Assembly (NCBI GenBank): GCA_963920635.1
Contig: OY987303.1
Location: 42,779,223 to 42,843,222, forward strand
DNA: 64,000 nt
From: Pseudeuparius sepicola
Taxonomy: Eukaryota > Arthropoda > Insecta > Coleoptera > Anthribidae
Direction of reading: 5' to 3'
Made by a program: the position numbers and the translations under genes. The notes beneath the pieces were generated by a model. That model was not told the DNA's origin and searched no databases. It saw only the letters and a program-made list of their open reading frames with translations. Numbering within the stretch: position 1 is the first letter of the stretch; every line of letters begins with the position of its first letter. Shown one piece after another: positions 1 through 10,893 of this stretch.

Positions 1-1
1 A

Positions 2-1765
2 GAATTTGACTATGAAATACAATACAAAAAAGGAAAGACAAACACAAACGCAGACGCACTTTCACGTGTAGAAATACACACCAAAGAAATTTTTAATTAC
101 ATAGAAGAATTTAACAAATCTCTCGAAAAATCAAAAGAAAAAGAAACTGACAATTTTTCGACTACAGGAAACATTGACGAGCAACCAGACTTAAATGACG
201 TGAACGAACCATCTACAAGCACAACCCATGTACAAAACGAACCATCGACAAATAATGCACAAATTAATCAAGACCCAAATCAGGATCCTTCATCAGAAGA
301 AACTATATCAGCCGAGGAAATCGACGATAACACGGTTCATACTAGCCATGAAAATCCAATACAAGAATTACCCTCGACTGACAGGTGTTTAAATTCTTTT
401 GACCACCAAATTAAAATAAAATTTGTTTTACATTCCCCAGCGACGCCTAAACGCGAAAGCACTTTTCCTAATAAAAAACGTTTAAATGTCCAAATTTCCA
501 TAAATAATGTAGAAACCGACATAATTAACTTGTTTAAAAATTATTTAGATCCTAAATTCACTTATGCTATATATTTTGATAAAGAAGATTATGCTCCACG
601 TATATGCGAGATTCTCAGGAAAACATTTAAAAATGCAGCTTACAAGTTAATGAAATGTAATACTTTCCTAGAAGATGTAACAGATGCAAATATGCAAACT
701 CAGATTATTCAAAATTATCACGAAAGCAAGACGAACCACCGCGGAATCCTAGAAACTGAAACCCGAATAAAAAGAAAATATTACTGGCCCGGAATAAAAA
801 ACGACGTTGCTAACTACATAAATTTCTGCGAAATATGCCAACAAAATAAGTACGATCGAAATCCACCTAAACAAAAATTAATGCTTACTCCCACACCTTC
901 GAAACCATTCGAAATTGTTCACGTAGATACCTTTCAAGCACACGGACAAAAATTCTTAACGATGATAGATACATTCTCTAAGTACAGTCAAGCATACCCC
1001 TTAAACGGGTTATCCGCAATAGAAATTGTAAAAGCTTTCGTTATTTTCATGACCCATCACGGCTTACCCTCTTTAGTTGTTATGGATAACGGTACAGAAT
1101 TTAAAAATTCTATAATACAAGAATTTTTCAAAACTCACAAAATTAACTCTCACTATATCACTATAAATAGCCCTCAATCAAACGGAGCCATAGAACGTTT
1201 TCATTCGACACTTCTTGAACATTTAAGAGTAATAATTCATAAAAACAAAGGAAAAATCGACATTCTAAATCAAATGCCTTATGCAATACTCGGATACAAT
1301 AATTCAATACATTCTACAACCAAACAAAAACCTATCGACGTTATAAATGGACATTTAAATACGAAAGACCCTTTTGACATCGACATTAACCAGCAACTAA
1401 TGAATAACTATATCGAAGAACACCGCGAAGCTACAAAACAAATTTATAAAAAATTAAACGAACAATTGACAGAACACAAAGGACAAACTATAGAGTATCA
1501 TAATAAAAATCGAGAAGATCCTTTAACTTATCAACCAGACGATGACGTCTATCGAAAAGTAGTTTCTAACAACCGTAATAAATTATGCAAAAAGTACCAA
1601 AAAGGTAAAGTTGTTCGAAATAAAAGTATTCAGGTAAAAACCGCGAAAAAGACTCTTCACAAACAAAATATTAGACGACCAAAAGTAAAGCATAAAAAAT
1701 TGTTGCAGGTTCCACCTAGTAGTACTACTGACAGTGCAGGTACAGACAGACATAACCATAACTAA
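2..1765 (+). CDS. pol: Pol C-terminal part (RNase H end and integrase), E1, partial
   Basis: The frame is open from base 2, so the true start is outside the window; an internal Met at 200 is not the start. The first 25 residues end in NADALSR, the usual end of gypsy RNase H. An acidic, Ser/Thr-rich linker follows. The integrase then has an HHCC zinc finger (His pair near 717-746, CEIC near 829-840) and a DDE core: Asp in VDTF near 925, Asp in MDNGTEF near 1081, Glu in the NGAIERF motif near 1194. A basic C-terminal tail ends at 1765, overlapping env by 32 bases. The frame has no internal stops, so this part of Pol looks intact. Integrase inserts the cDNA copy into the genome. Unlike E3, no macro domain follows. 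Confidence 0.9.
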   Translation, partial: EFDYEIQYKKGKTNTNADALSRVEIHTKEIFNYIEEFNKSLEKSKEKETDNFSTTGNIDEQPDLNDVNEPSTSTTHVQNEPSTNNAQINQDPNQDPSSEETISAEEIDDNTVHTSHENPIQELPSTDRCLNSFDHQIKIKFVLHSPATPKRESTFPNKKRLNVQISINNVETDIINLFKNYLDPKFTYAIYFDKEDYAPRICEILRKTFKNAAYKLMKCNTFLEDVTDANMQTQIIQNYHESKTNHRGILETETRIKRKYYWPGIKNDVANYINFCEICQQNKYDRNPPKQKLMLTPTPSKPFEIVHVDTFQAHGQKFLTMIDTFSKYSQAYPLNGLSAIEIVKAFVIFMTHHGLPSLVVMDNGTEFKNSIIQEFFKTHKINSHYITINSPQSNGAIERFHSTLLEHLRVIIHKNKGKIDILNQMPYAILGYNNSIHSTTKQKPIDVINGHLNTKDPFDIDINQQLMNNYIEEHREATKQIYKKLNEQLTEHKGQTIEYHNKNREDPLTYQPDDDVYRKVVSNNRNKLCKKYQKGKVVRNKSIQVKTAKKTLHKQNIRRPKVKHKKLLQVPPSSTTDSAGTDRHNHN

Positions 1766-3355
1766 ACTCGACAAAAATCCAGGGATCCTTCCTTATAAAC
1801 TTGGAACTGCCAAAGTTTACTCCCGAACCCATACCTTTATTCATTACATTGATCTTAACCCCATAAAAAATGAAATTGAACTCATTAAAAATCAGTACAG
1901 TGATATTTCCCTTGTTGCGAAAGATTTCTTTAAAAATGCTTTCGCCGTTGACCTAATTAATTTTGATAAAGCTTTAAAGTATCAGTTACATACAGCAGAA
2001 ACAAAGTTCGACACACTCAATCCAGCTGGTAGAACAAAACGTGGTCTTATAAACGGATTAGGTTCCATAATAAAAACCATTACCGGAAATTTAGATGCAG
2101 ACGATGCCTACTATTACGATCAAGCTATTAAGAATCTACAGGATAATCAAAAAATTGTTGTCAAAAAGTTAAACAAAGAAATCTCATTGACGACAAGAAT
2201 TATCAATAATTTTAATAAAACAGTTTCATTAATTAAACATGATCAAGAACTTATAACAAAACGCTTAAATATCGTAATAGAAGATTTTGTTAATAAGTTT
2301 GAATCAGAATTCATAATTTATACAAAAATTTACTACTAAACGTGGTTTTACAGTTATTAAACGACATAGAAAATGCTGTGACATTTTCCCGACTAGGTAA
2401 AGTTCATAGTAGCATACTAAAAATTGATGATTTGCAACATATTATAAAAATTTTAGAAACTCTTTATTCACCTGAACAGTTAATTTTTCCCTTAAAAACA
2501 GACATTCATCGATATTACGATGTTCTAAATGTAGAATCTTACTATTCAGGATCGAAAATAATTTTCGTTGTTCACTTTCCAATCACTATGCCAGAATCGT
2601 TTTCATACTATCACTTATTTTCTATTCCAACACAAAATTCCACCACAATAATTCCTAAAAATACATATCTGATCATGAATGAGAATTTCTACCAATATGT
2701 ATCACTTCCCTGCACCAACCTGCATCCCAAATTCTACTGTCCCGAAAACTCTCTCATCGAAGGAGCAGTTAAAGAAGATTGTTTATTCCAATTACTTCAA
2801 CTGACGATTACGCCAAGGAACTGCCAGCTCACCCCTGTTCGAGTTAACGAAGAATTCGTACAAGAAATTGACAATTCACACTATATTGGAATTTTTCCCA
2901 ATAAAACGAAAATCCAAACATTATATGAAACTACCGACTTCATAACACTTCAAGGAAATTATCTCATCAATATCCCGACTGGATGCCAATTCCGACTGAA
3001 ACATTATAACTTTATTAATGACAAATCCGTAAATCAGGGACAAGCCTTGTTATTACCAGAAATCAAAATTGCAACAACCGAAAACCCCAGAAAATTACCA
3101 ACACTAAAGCTACAAAATATTCGACTTGACGAAATACATAAGCTTCAAATGGACCAACAACGATTAACACCGGTAGAAGAATCACTAGATCCGCTGTCAA
3201 CCAGTTTTTGGACATTACCAATTTATGGACTTATTCTGATTGCCTTATTGTACATTTTAATAATTCAAGTCAAGAAAAGAAGATGTACAGACGTAGCACC
3301 GGCCCAAGCGGAAGAAAATCCACAAGCCAACCCTCGGATATTTTTCAACCACTGA
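1734..3355 (+). pseudogene. env: Envelope (F-type fusion glycoprotein), E1, frameshifted
   Basis: Two consecutive frames, 1734-2339 and 2342-3355, read as one errantivirus Env related to baculovirus F proteins. The N-terminal part carries a basic cleavage motif RTKR followed by GLINGLGS, the usual fusion-peptide region. The second part has many aromatic and Cys residues and ends with a hydrophobic segment (LPIYGLILIALLYILII), then a short basic tail. A stop at 2337-2339 with a change of frame breaks the gene in the helical region after the fusion peptide, so no full glycoprotein can be made without frameshifting. Env in this family is usually made from a spliced RNA; no splice site was assigned here. 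The match to E3 Env and the order pol-env-LTR make the family call firm. Confidence 0.85.
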
Positions 3356-3383
3356 AAAATATACCTCGATTTGGGGATGGAGG

Positions 3384-3599
3384 AGTTATATCAACGCCAA
3401 CTAGAAAACACTTGTTAAACAAGCAGTTCTTGTAATAATTGTAATGTAACACCTTTGTCAGCAGTAATGTTACTTTTTATGTTTTCACCCGTTCTTGTGT
3501 ATTCAGTCTCGACATAGCCATTTCACGGTTCACATCTATTGTAGATTGTACCTTTTGAGAAAAATAAATCTTTTTAAAAACCAGTATCTGCGTTCACTG
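3384..3599 (+). repeat. 3' LTR of E1
   Basis: The LTR begins AGTTATATCA directly after a purine run (GGGATGGAGG), the typical polypurine tract position. It contains AAAATAAATC near 3562, a candidate poly(A) signal. The right edge is placed at about 3599 because the following AATTTAAG-CGCGCCGGC sequence recurs at 43621 without an LTR. No second LTR copy is in the window, so the length of about 216 bp is an estimate. Confidence 0.7.
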
Positions 3600-3939
3600 A
3601 ATTTAAGTCGCGCCGGCGTTATTGTTGCCAACCAAGTGACATTTCCTCAGCTGCGATTGTCTTTTTAACGTCCACGGCTAATATGATTTTCCAAGCGTTA
3701 AGCAAACCCCGCATTTTATGGGCGAAAAGTGGGTTTTTCGTAAATTATTCGAAAATTACTGCATTTAGGTATAAGAAACCGTACACAAAGTTGTCATTAT
3801 TTTAGTGGTGAATAATATCGCATTAAAAAAAATGGGGGTTTCCATTCGAAAATTTCGAGATTTGAGCACATTTTGAATGTAATTGTTCAAATTCAAATAT
3901 GTTTCCTAACAATGTATCATTGTTAACAATGCCGGCGCG
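3600..3939. repeat. MITE-like interspersed repeat, copy 1
   Basis: About 330 bp bounded by short inverted termini: CGCGCCGGCGTTATTGTTG at the left and, on the opposite strand, CGCGCCGGCATTGTTAAC at the right. The body matches 43621-43918 closely over about 290 bp, with a few substitutions and a 17 bp difference near the left end. No coding capacity. No target duplication was recognised, perhaps because E1 ends exactly at its left border. Confidence 0.72.
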
Positions 3940-4604
3940 GACCTGTCGCCCGGTAGTGGGTTTTTGAAATTGTCAAGTAAACACCTGGCCGAAAATCTCT
4001 CGCCGTGTTTTTCTTTCTTAGCCCGCTCCCTTGCAATAATTCAACCGAATTATCCGCTCTAAAATACCTTAACATAATTTATGGTCCTTCGTAGCCGCAT
4101 TTTACCGTGAAATTACAAATATTTTGTAGATTCATAAACAAATAAGGATTACTACAACGTGAGGCGACGAAACCACGCATCGGCAGCTGATCAGCGGCCA
4201 AGCTCAATGTGGTAATAGGAGCAGCGGAGTTCCGAGGAGACTACGACTGATCCACTAGAACATCGATCCGAGGCTCGTAGTGCTCACCGGCCATTGCTGA
4301 AAAACGCCGTGGTGTCGAGGAGAAGGCGCGCCGCCAGCGGGAGCCAAGTTCGAGCGCGGTACCTGGAGCTCGCTGCGGAAGGGACGACCATTGTCACCTT
4401 TCAACGTGTCGCAACGCATACGAAAACGAAAATTACAATCTACTAGAGGCCTGTGAGTCCGTTCCTTCACTTAAATTTCCTACATAAGTACCTATCTATT
4501 TTCTTGACTTTATACCTACGAATTTTCTGTACTCTTACCTGTGTCCAATTTGCAATCATTTTCTTGTTTTTAAAAAATTCTTACTTTTTCAATTTTAAAA
4601 AAAA
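3940..4604 (+). other. Upstream and leader region of the Bel-Pao element, no gene
   Basis: No coding region is seen. From about 4160 the sequence becomes purine- and GC-richer and resembles the leader of an LTR retrotransposon in front of gag. The 5' LTR of the Bel-Pao element should lie here or be lost. I cannot fix its borders, because the 3' LTR is not in the window and I recognise no primer-binding site with confidence. Confidence 0.4.
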
Positions 4605-5687
4605 ATGCAAATCGAGGAGTTCAAAGGCCTCATTCGCAAACGTGGAGCTGTAAAACAGCGGCAAACCATTTTCAAAAGATATTTTGATGAATTTCAAAAT
4701 GCATCAAAAAATATTTTGCTTTCGGATATTGAAAAACACACGATCCTTGAGCTAGAAATGCGCCAGAAAAGCATGAAAAACTTTTCCAAGAATTCGAACA
4801 AATTCAAAACGAAATAGAATCTTTAACGGATGACATTGAACCTCAAATTCTCGAGAGGGAATCTTTTTAACCATTTTTCCTTAAGTGCTGAATACAAATC
4901 GTTCATTTCAAAGTTGTACGAGGACACTTAACGTCCCTCGTTTACAGCTAAGAGCTCTGGTGGCTCCGACTTCGAATCCACCACAAAATCAGGCAATCGT
5001 TCAAAAATGGAGTTCAATATAAAACTTCCTGAAATAAAATTGCCAAAATTTACCGGGTCTTATGAAAACTGATTAGAGTTTCGAGACACTTATGATTCTC
5101 TTATCAACAGAAATACCACTATAAGTGATATACAACGATTTCATTATTTACGAGCTGCCGTGGAGGGGGGTGCTGCGCAGGTTATACGTTCGATCGAGTT
5201 TTCTTCCGAAAATTATAACGTAGCTTGGGAAACCTTGCTCCAACGCTACAACAATGATAACATTCTTGTGCATAATCACGTCAAGTCGATTTTTGAATTT
5301 CTTTCAATAACCAGAGAATCCTATCTGGATTTACGAAAAATGCTAGATGGCGTGACTAAGCACTTACGTTCCCTACAGAATCTAAACCAACCAGTTGAAA
5401 CTGGGACACACTCTCAGTGTATATCTTAAGTCATAAGTTAGACAAAACGACGGCAAGAGAATGGGAGCAGATAAAGGTAAGTCTGTCAAAGTTGGCCACC
5501 TTTGATGACTTTAAGGCTTTCTTACGAAAGGGAGCTGACTTTTTAGAAACCATTTCCTTATCAAAGGAAACAAAATTGCACTGACTTTCTCAAACTTTCA
5601 AGCAAAGAACGTTAAAATCAACTGGAAACGCGAAAACTTTGTGTTAATTGCCTAAGGAGTACTCATCCTCTTCAGAATTGTTTAGCG
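4605..5687 (+). pseudogene. gag: Bel-Pao Gag, degenerate, interrupted by E2
   Basis: Starting at 4605 the reading opens with a Pao-type N-terminal helical region (LIRKRGAVKQRQ). It continues in shifted frames with the DUF1759-like capsid region (KLPKFTGSY near 5045, then WETLLQRYNND near 5225) and ends in a zinc knuckle, CVNCLRSTHPLQNC (C-x2-C-x4-H-x4-C, about 5641-5681). At least three stops or frameshifts break it (4815, 5069, 5427). Nine bases after the last Cys the E2 LTR starts. The Bel-Pao reading resumes at 21700 with a KCKKC motif, as expected just after this knuckle. Gag would form the particle core. Confidence 0.8.
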
Positions 5688-5864
5688 AGTTACGTCTACG
5701 AAACCCGCTGACTCAACAGCAACCAGAAGCCGTCGCCGCATCAGCTCCTAAAAGTTATAAATCTTGTAAGAACATCATTTCTGTGTGATTATTCTCTGTA
5801 ACTTTGCCGAATAAAGTTGTTCTCTTGTCAAACCAAAAAAATACATTTTTTAAAAATTCGTTAA
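5688..5864 (+). repeat. 5' LTR of E2
   Basis: It begins AGTTACGTCTACG and ends AAAAATTCGTTAA. It matches 21522-21699 apart from GTC/GGC near the start and a CC-A7/C-A9 difference near the end. It contains AATAAAG near 5810, a likely poly(A) signal. At 177 bp it is short for a gypsy LTR. Confidence 0.93.
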
Positions 5865-6464
5865 CTAGCACCCGTAAGTTAACTGGCTCAGTCTTGCGGA
5901 TTCGTTGAAGTAACGCGAAGACCACAAATCGCCAGCGCGTCGCGATCGTCGTGCCGTCGTTTTGTAGTGCGTTACGTGGGTTTCAACCCTTTGCCAACGA
6001 GAAGAACCAGGCTCGAGGACAACTCCAGGGAGATACGAAAAGCCAAGGGTGAGAGCCATTCCTTTTTTTTTCCTAGCTTTTCCTCCAGGGCAATACAAGA
6101 ATTTTCACCCAGGGAAATTCAATGCACATGATTTTTCCTTATCACGTCGATGAATACGACAACAATTTGAATCTGTGAATAGGATTGTGTTTTTTGCATT
6201 ATTAGAGCATATAATAATCAAAAACATATTTAAGTTAGAGTTAGTACAATTTGAAAAGAAAATCAAATTCCAATTTTCAAAGAAGAAAATTAATTTTAAT
6301 CTAATTTTCAAATCTCACTAGTTTCACATTATTTTAGATTTTTAAACTCTTAATTTTAAGAATTGTTGTTCCCCTATTATGTAACATAATTTTCCAAAAT
6401 TGATCTTGAACACATAACTACCATTTTAAGTAATTTAGATCTTAGTAATAACAGTAACGTTGAA
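5865..6464 (+). other. E2 leader between LTR and gag
   Basis: No gene is seen here. The primer-binding site should follow the LTR, but the first bases (CTAGCACCCGTAAG) match no tRNA end I recognise. A possible alternative is TGGCTCAGTCTTGCGG near 5883. The first half is GC-richer and the second half is AT-rich up to the gag start. Confidence 0.5.
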
Positions 6465-7736
6465 ATGCCAAATCAACGACAACCGGCGGAACGCCAAATT
6501 AATTATAGTCTTTTAAGGTTATATATCGATACTATTCCCAATTATAGTGGCGACTCTAGTACGTTGGAAATTTTTATTGAGCACTGCCAAATTTTAATTA
6601 ACACATATCAAAATGTAAATAACCCAAATGACCCAATCAATAGTTTCTTAATCAGGGCTATAATCGGCAAATTAACAGGCGAAGCTTTGGTTAGAGTAGG
6701 TAACCGACCAGACATAAGAACTTGGATAGAATTAATTCACTTGCTTAGACTTAGTTTTGGCGATCAGAGAAATCTTGACTCTCTAGTACAAGAAATGATA
6801 GTAACAAAACCTTATAAAAACGAGTCATACATAAATTTTGGCCAAAGATTACAAAAATCCCGCAGTTCAATTGCTTCAAAATTAATATCGATGAATATGA
6901 CTAACGAAGAACGAGTATTTCAGATAAAAAATTATGACGAACTTGCACTTAAAACTTTTATTCGAGGTTTATCTGGAAGAATCCAAGACATGATTAGAAT
7001 TCGGAACCCCAACTCTCTCGAACTTGCAATTTCTTTAGTAATAGAAGAAGAAAATTTTATTTTAAACATAAAACAAATGGGTATTTTCCAAAATGCTTCT
7101 CAAAATAAATTTCCCCAAAATCGTCCAAAACCCAATACCCAAAATTTTGTGAGACCTCAAAATTATGCATCACATACCTATCCAAATTTTTCATTTCCAC
7201 GATATTCGCAACCTCAGCAATTCCAAAATTATTCACCTAGACTCCAATTCCCTTCTCAACCGATTAACATACAACCACGTCAAAATATGCCTCCTCCTAG
7301 ATTCCCCACTAATAGAGAAGTTTTCGGACAATCTAGTACTACCAGAAACGTTTTCAAGCCAACAGGCGCTATTCCAAAAAATAATCCTACACCAATGTCA
7401 ACTACGTCTAGACTTACCGAACAACCCCGTAGAAATCCCAACTTTTTCCAAAATACAGGGCCTCGAAATTTTCATTCCCAAGAACTACATAATATCGAAA
7501 CCACGGAAATATCCCCAGAACAATACCGTCCCACATTCGAACCTACTCAAAATGAATATGAACAATACCAAAATCAAATCTATCAACCCGAATATCCTAC
7601 CACCGATGACGAATATTCCACCGGATATTTTACGGAAAATTCTTACCAAATATCTGAATTTGACGAACCACACTTTGAAGATTCAAAACCTGATGTAAAT
7701 TTTCCCAAATCCCCATGTCCAGACAACAATATATAA
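6465..7736 (+). CDS. gag: Gag polyprotein of E2
   Basis: An open frame of 423 codons. Residues 1 to about 200 form the predicted helical capsid region, with the gypsy-type pattern of hydrophobic helices (FLIRAIIGKLTGEALVRV, then FIRGLSGRI). The rest is rich in Pro, Asn, Gln and Phe and low in charge until an acidic C-terminus. There is no CCHC zinc knuckle, which is common in errantivirus Gag. The ATG at 6465 is chosen because it starts the only long open frame. The end overlaps pol in the -1 frame, with a slippery heptamer at 7697. It is the only intact gene of E2. Confidence 0.85.
   Translation: MPNQRQPAERQINYSLLRLYIDTIPNYSGDSSTLEIFIEHCQILINTYQNVNNPNDPINSFLIRAIIGKLTGEALVRVGNRPDIRTWIELIHLLRLSFGDQRNLDSLVQEMIVTKPYKNESYINFGQRLQKSRSSIASKLISMNMTNEERVFQIKNYDELALKTFIRGLSGRIQDMIRIRNPNSLELAISLVIEEENFILNIKQMGIFQNASQNKFPQNRPKPNTQNFVRPQNYASHTYPNFSFPRYSQPQQFQNYSPRLQFPSQPINIQPRQNMPPPRFPTNREVFGQSSTTRNVFKPTGAIPKNNPTPMSTTSRLTEQPRRNPNFFQNTGPRNFHSQELHNIETTEISPEQYRPTFEPTQNEYEQYQNQIYQPEYPTTDDEYSTGYFTENSYQISEFDEPHFEDSKPDVNFPKSPCPDNNI
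7697..7703 (+). promoter_or_regulatory. -1 ribosomal frameshift site at the E2 gag-pol junction
   Basis: In the gag frame the bases read A-AAT-TTT, which fits the X-XXY-YYZ slippery rule. Slipping back one base here enters the pol frame, which is then open through the protease. The gag stop lies 33 bases downstream. The same heptamer is at the E3 junction (11889). Confidence 0.7.
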
Positions 7737-10141
7737 CGATTGACCTTAACCACCTACATCAACTAAACGAACTAGCACACATCTATATCCCCGAAATTAA
7801 TGCCAAATTTCTAATTGACACTGGCAGTTCACGTAGTCTTATGAACCCAAAATTGGCTTATAAATTTTACTCAAATTGCATTTTTAGTGAAAATTTTAAT
7901 ATTCAAACGTCACATGGAATTTCATTTCATGGTGAAATAGCTATTATACCAATTTTTAAGATATTTAACACAGACCTAGTTTATAAATTCTACCTTTTTG
8001 ATTTTTCAAATAGATACGATGGAATTATTGGCATGGACCTTCTAAAAAGACTTGACTCTGACATAAGCATACGAAGTGACCTATTAATTACCCCAAACGC
8101 TCAAATTCCTATGATATTTAACAAAACTTATTCCCAAAATTCTAAAAACTTCAAAAAATGTTTTCACTCTATAATAATTCCTCCTAGATCCAGAAAAGTG
8201 GTAAAACTCCCGGTGTGTTTAAAAAGCGGTTTAGGCATCCTAGAGTAAACATTCAAAATTTTTATGCATATACCACAGTATTAAATCCCAATGAGAAATC
8301 TTTCAAAATAACAATAACGGAACCGTTTGACGTAGAACCTTTAAATCCAAACGAACTAAACTTTTTCGATAAAATTGAACAAAATTCCTAAATTTCAAAA
8401 CAACAAGATAATTTACTTAAACAAAATCTCAAAAACCTTAGATTAGACCATTGCAACAAAGAAGAAAAAGAAACCATTCGGAAACTTTGCTTTAACTATA
8501 GAGATATATTTTATTGTGAAGACATACCCTTAAGTTTTTCGAGCGAAATAACACACAAAATCAATCTTTCTAATGACACCCCAGTTTATACCAAATCCTA
8601 TCGTTTCCCCGAAGTCCACCGTGAGGAAGTAAAAAATCAAGTTAACAAAATGCTACAACAAAAAATAATAGAACCTTCAACCTCTCCATGGTCCAGTCCC
8701 ATATGGATCGTGCGATTCCTCAGGCAAGCATAAATGGCGGATAGTTATCGACTACAGACGTTTAAACGAACAAACTATAGGCGACAAGTACCCACTCCCA
8801 AATATTACTGACATTCTTGACAGACTCGGTAGAGCAAATTACTTCACGACACTAGACCTCGCATCCGGTTTTCACCAGATACCCATAGACAAAAATGACG
8901 TTCCAAAAACAGCCTTTTCCACTATTGGCGGACATTTTCAGTTTGTTAGAATGCCATTTGGGCTAAAAAACGCCCCCAGTAGTTTTCAGAGGGTGATGGA
9001 CAATGTGTTAAGAGGGTTAGCCAACGAAATTTGTCTAGTTTATCTCGACGACATCATCATTTTTAGCACTTCCCTGCAAGAACACATTTTTAGACTAAAA
9101 TCAGTTTTTGACAGACTAAGACAAGCAAACCTAAAAGTTCAGTTAGATAAGTCGGAGTTTCTAAAAAAATCTGTCGCTTATCTAGGCCATATAATAACCC
9201 CAGAAGGCATAAAACCAAACCCAGATAAGATCTATTCAATTCAAAATTTTCCCGTACCAAAAACACAAAAAGACATTAAATCATTCCTCGGACTCCTAGG
9301 TTATTACCGCCGATTCATTAAAGATTTTGCCAAAATTGCGAAACCACTTACACTCTGTCTCAAAAAGAACGCAAAAATAATACATGACGAAAATTTTCTA
9401 AAAGCTGTCAATACTTGTAAGAAAATCCTATGTAACGACCCTATCCTACAATTCCCCGATTTTAAACAAGAATTTATACTAACAACGGACGCTTCTAACT
9501 TCGCCTTAGGCGCAATTTTATCGCAAGGTATCTAGAACACTCAATGAAACCGAACAGAAATACAGTACAATTGAGAAAGAAATGTTAGCAATCATCTGGG
9601 CTTGTAAATATTTTCGGCCATACCTATTTGGCAGACGTTTTACAATAGTAACTGACCACCGTCCATTGACATGGCTTTTTAACTTAAAGGAACCAAATTC
9701 AAAACTTGTTCGCTGGCGTTTAAAACTTCAAGAATTTGATTATAAAATCGTTTATAAAAAAGGTACATTAAACTCAAATGCCGATGCTCTCTCACGTATC
9801 AGACTTAATATGCACGAAACCCAATCCGTAATAAACAATCCCGGCGACATCAACGTAGAATCATATGAGTTTCTTAGAAACTATGCGGAGAACCCGGACA
9901 ATTTCATTATCCCTGACATAAACGAAGACAACACCCAGAACATGACTTCTACACAGACACCGACTAATGTTACACGTCCCTTGAACCCGAAACCGAAACA
10001 CTCAGATATTCAAATAAAACCGCCCGATAAACGAAAACCTCAATCACCTATCGAAATCAATAGTAGTGATGACGAAACAGCACGTTCCCTGTCTAAAGAA
10101 ATTAGTAATGACGGATTACCCATATTAGACGAAATTATAAA
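7703..10141 (+). pseudogene. pol: Pol of E2, first part (protease, reverse transcriptase, RNase H), broken
   Basis: After the frameshift site the protease follows, with catalytic LIDTGSS near 7812 and GIIGMDLL near 8024. The reading is then damaged: a frame change near 8246, a stop at 8388 and a small deletion/frameshift near 8710-8740 in the fingers of the reverse transcriptase. From 8951 the catalytic core is readable, with YLDD near 9040. A deletion near 9532 disrupts the first RNase H motif. From 9582 the rest of RNase H ([18 protein letters not shown]) and the linker to integrase are open until E3 interrupts at 10142. These enzymes would mature the proteins and make the cDNA copy. The breaks mean no full Pol can be made. 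Confidence 0.88.
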
Positions 10142-10554
10142 TGTTATATCCGACCTCAAGCATCACCTTGATCATAACCTTGTTTTTACCCTTGATTCTG
10201 TTTACTGTTGGATATTATGTTCTCATTCTCTATTGTTCAAGATGCTTACTACAAAGATATCATTTTCCATTGTATATTGTTCTAGAATGATTACTAGAAC
10301 ATATCATATTCCTTTTGAGTATTGTTAAAACTTGCTTACTGCAAGAATTGCAGAATTTGATCTTCCCTTTGTCTTTATATTCTTTTCCCATGAGAACCAC
10401 AACACCTCAGCATAACAGATCTGTATAAATAGGACCTAGTAAAGTAAGAGTGTTAATTCTAGTCTTGTCTGTAGTCTAAGCCGAAACTCTGTAACTCGCG
10501 TTACTCAAATAAAAGTTTTTTAAAAAAGTCTTCGTCTTCACGTCGCCCGTAACA
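10142..10554 (+). repeat. 5' LTR of E3
   Basis: The LTR is 413 bp, starting TGTTAT and ending AACA, the same length as 18225-18637 and with no difference seen by eye. TATAAATAGG near 10424 is a good TATA box and AATAAAAG near 10508 a poly(A)-type signal. It is followed three bases later by the primer site. Confidence 0.96.
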
Positions 10555-10557
10555 ATT

Positions 10558-10574
10558 TGGTGTCAGAAGTGGGA
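10558..10574 (+). other. Primer-binding site of E3 (tRNA-Leu)
   Basis: TGGTGTCAGAAGTGGGA is complementary to the 3' end of eukaryotic tRNA-Leu (CCCACTTCTGACACCA). It lies three bases after the 5' LTR. The unrelated minus-strand element G4 has the same 17-mer. Confidence 0.88.
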
Positions 10575-10582
10575 TCCTCGAT

Positions 10583-10725
10583 AAAAGGGTCTTCAACGAG
10601 GGAGATCCGGAGGCACTTAGAAGGACAGTCTCCTCGGGGGTCACCACACCACTACGATTGGAGCCAGCTGAAAAGGGTCTTCGACAGGAAGATCCGGAGG
10701 CACTAAGAAGGACAGTCTCCTGAGG
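10583..10725 (+). repeat. Direct repeat in the E3 leader
   Basis: A segment of about 55 bp (AAAAGGGTCTTC through GACAGTCTCCT) occurs at 10583-10637 and again at 10671-10721, 88 bases apart, with few differences. It lies between the primer site and gag, where packaging or translation signals of retroelements usually sit. No function is shown. Confidence 0.8.
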
Positions 10726-10893
10726 CCAGCATCCAGCAACAACAGCAGCATCAACGACATCCAGCGAGCATGAAGTTACTTCTATTGTAAGTGAAAAACT
10801 TGAAGTGAATTTTATTTGTGATTTTTTTTGAACTTTCTACGTTGCTATTATTGAACTTTCTACGTTATAACGATATTACCTTTTCATTTCAAC

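Larger units (their letters stand above)
1..3599 (+). mobile_element. E1: 3' part of an env-bearing Ty3/gypsy (errantivirus-like) element
   Basis: The window starts inside this element. In order it shows the end of RNase H, a full integrase, an envelope-like gene split by a frameshift, a polypurine tract (about 3371-3383) and a 3' LTR from 3384. The Pol and env frames overlap slightly, as in errantiviruses. The 5' LTR, gag and most of pol lie outside the window, so the target duplication cannot be checked. The LTR 3' border is set by the start of a separate repeat that recurs at 43621. Confidence 0.88.

Noticed and set aside
5865..5900. A tRNA-Lys or tRNA-Ser primer site for E2
   Set aside because: The bases after the LTR do not match a tRNA 3' end I can name; the TGGCTCAGTC stretch near 5883 is too far away and only partly similar.
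7165..7698. Long open frame overlapping E2 gag in another frame
   Set aside because: It is a by-product of the low-complexity Pro/Asn/Gln-rich gag tail. It has no family pattern, and the gag frame itself is the one that leads to pol.
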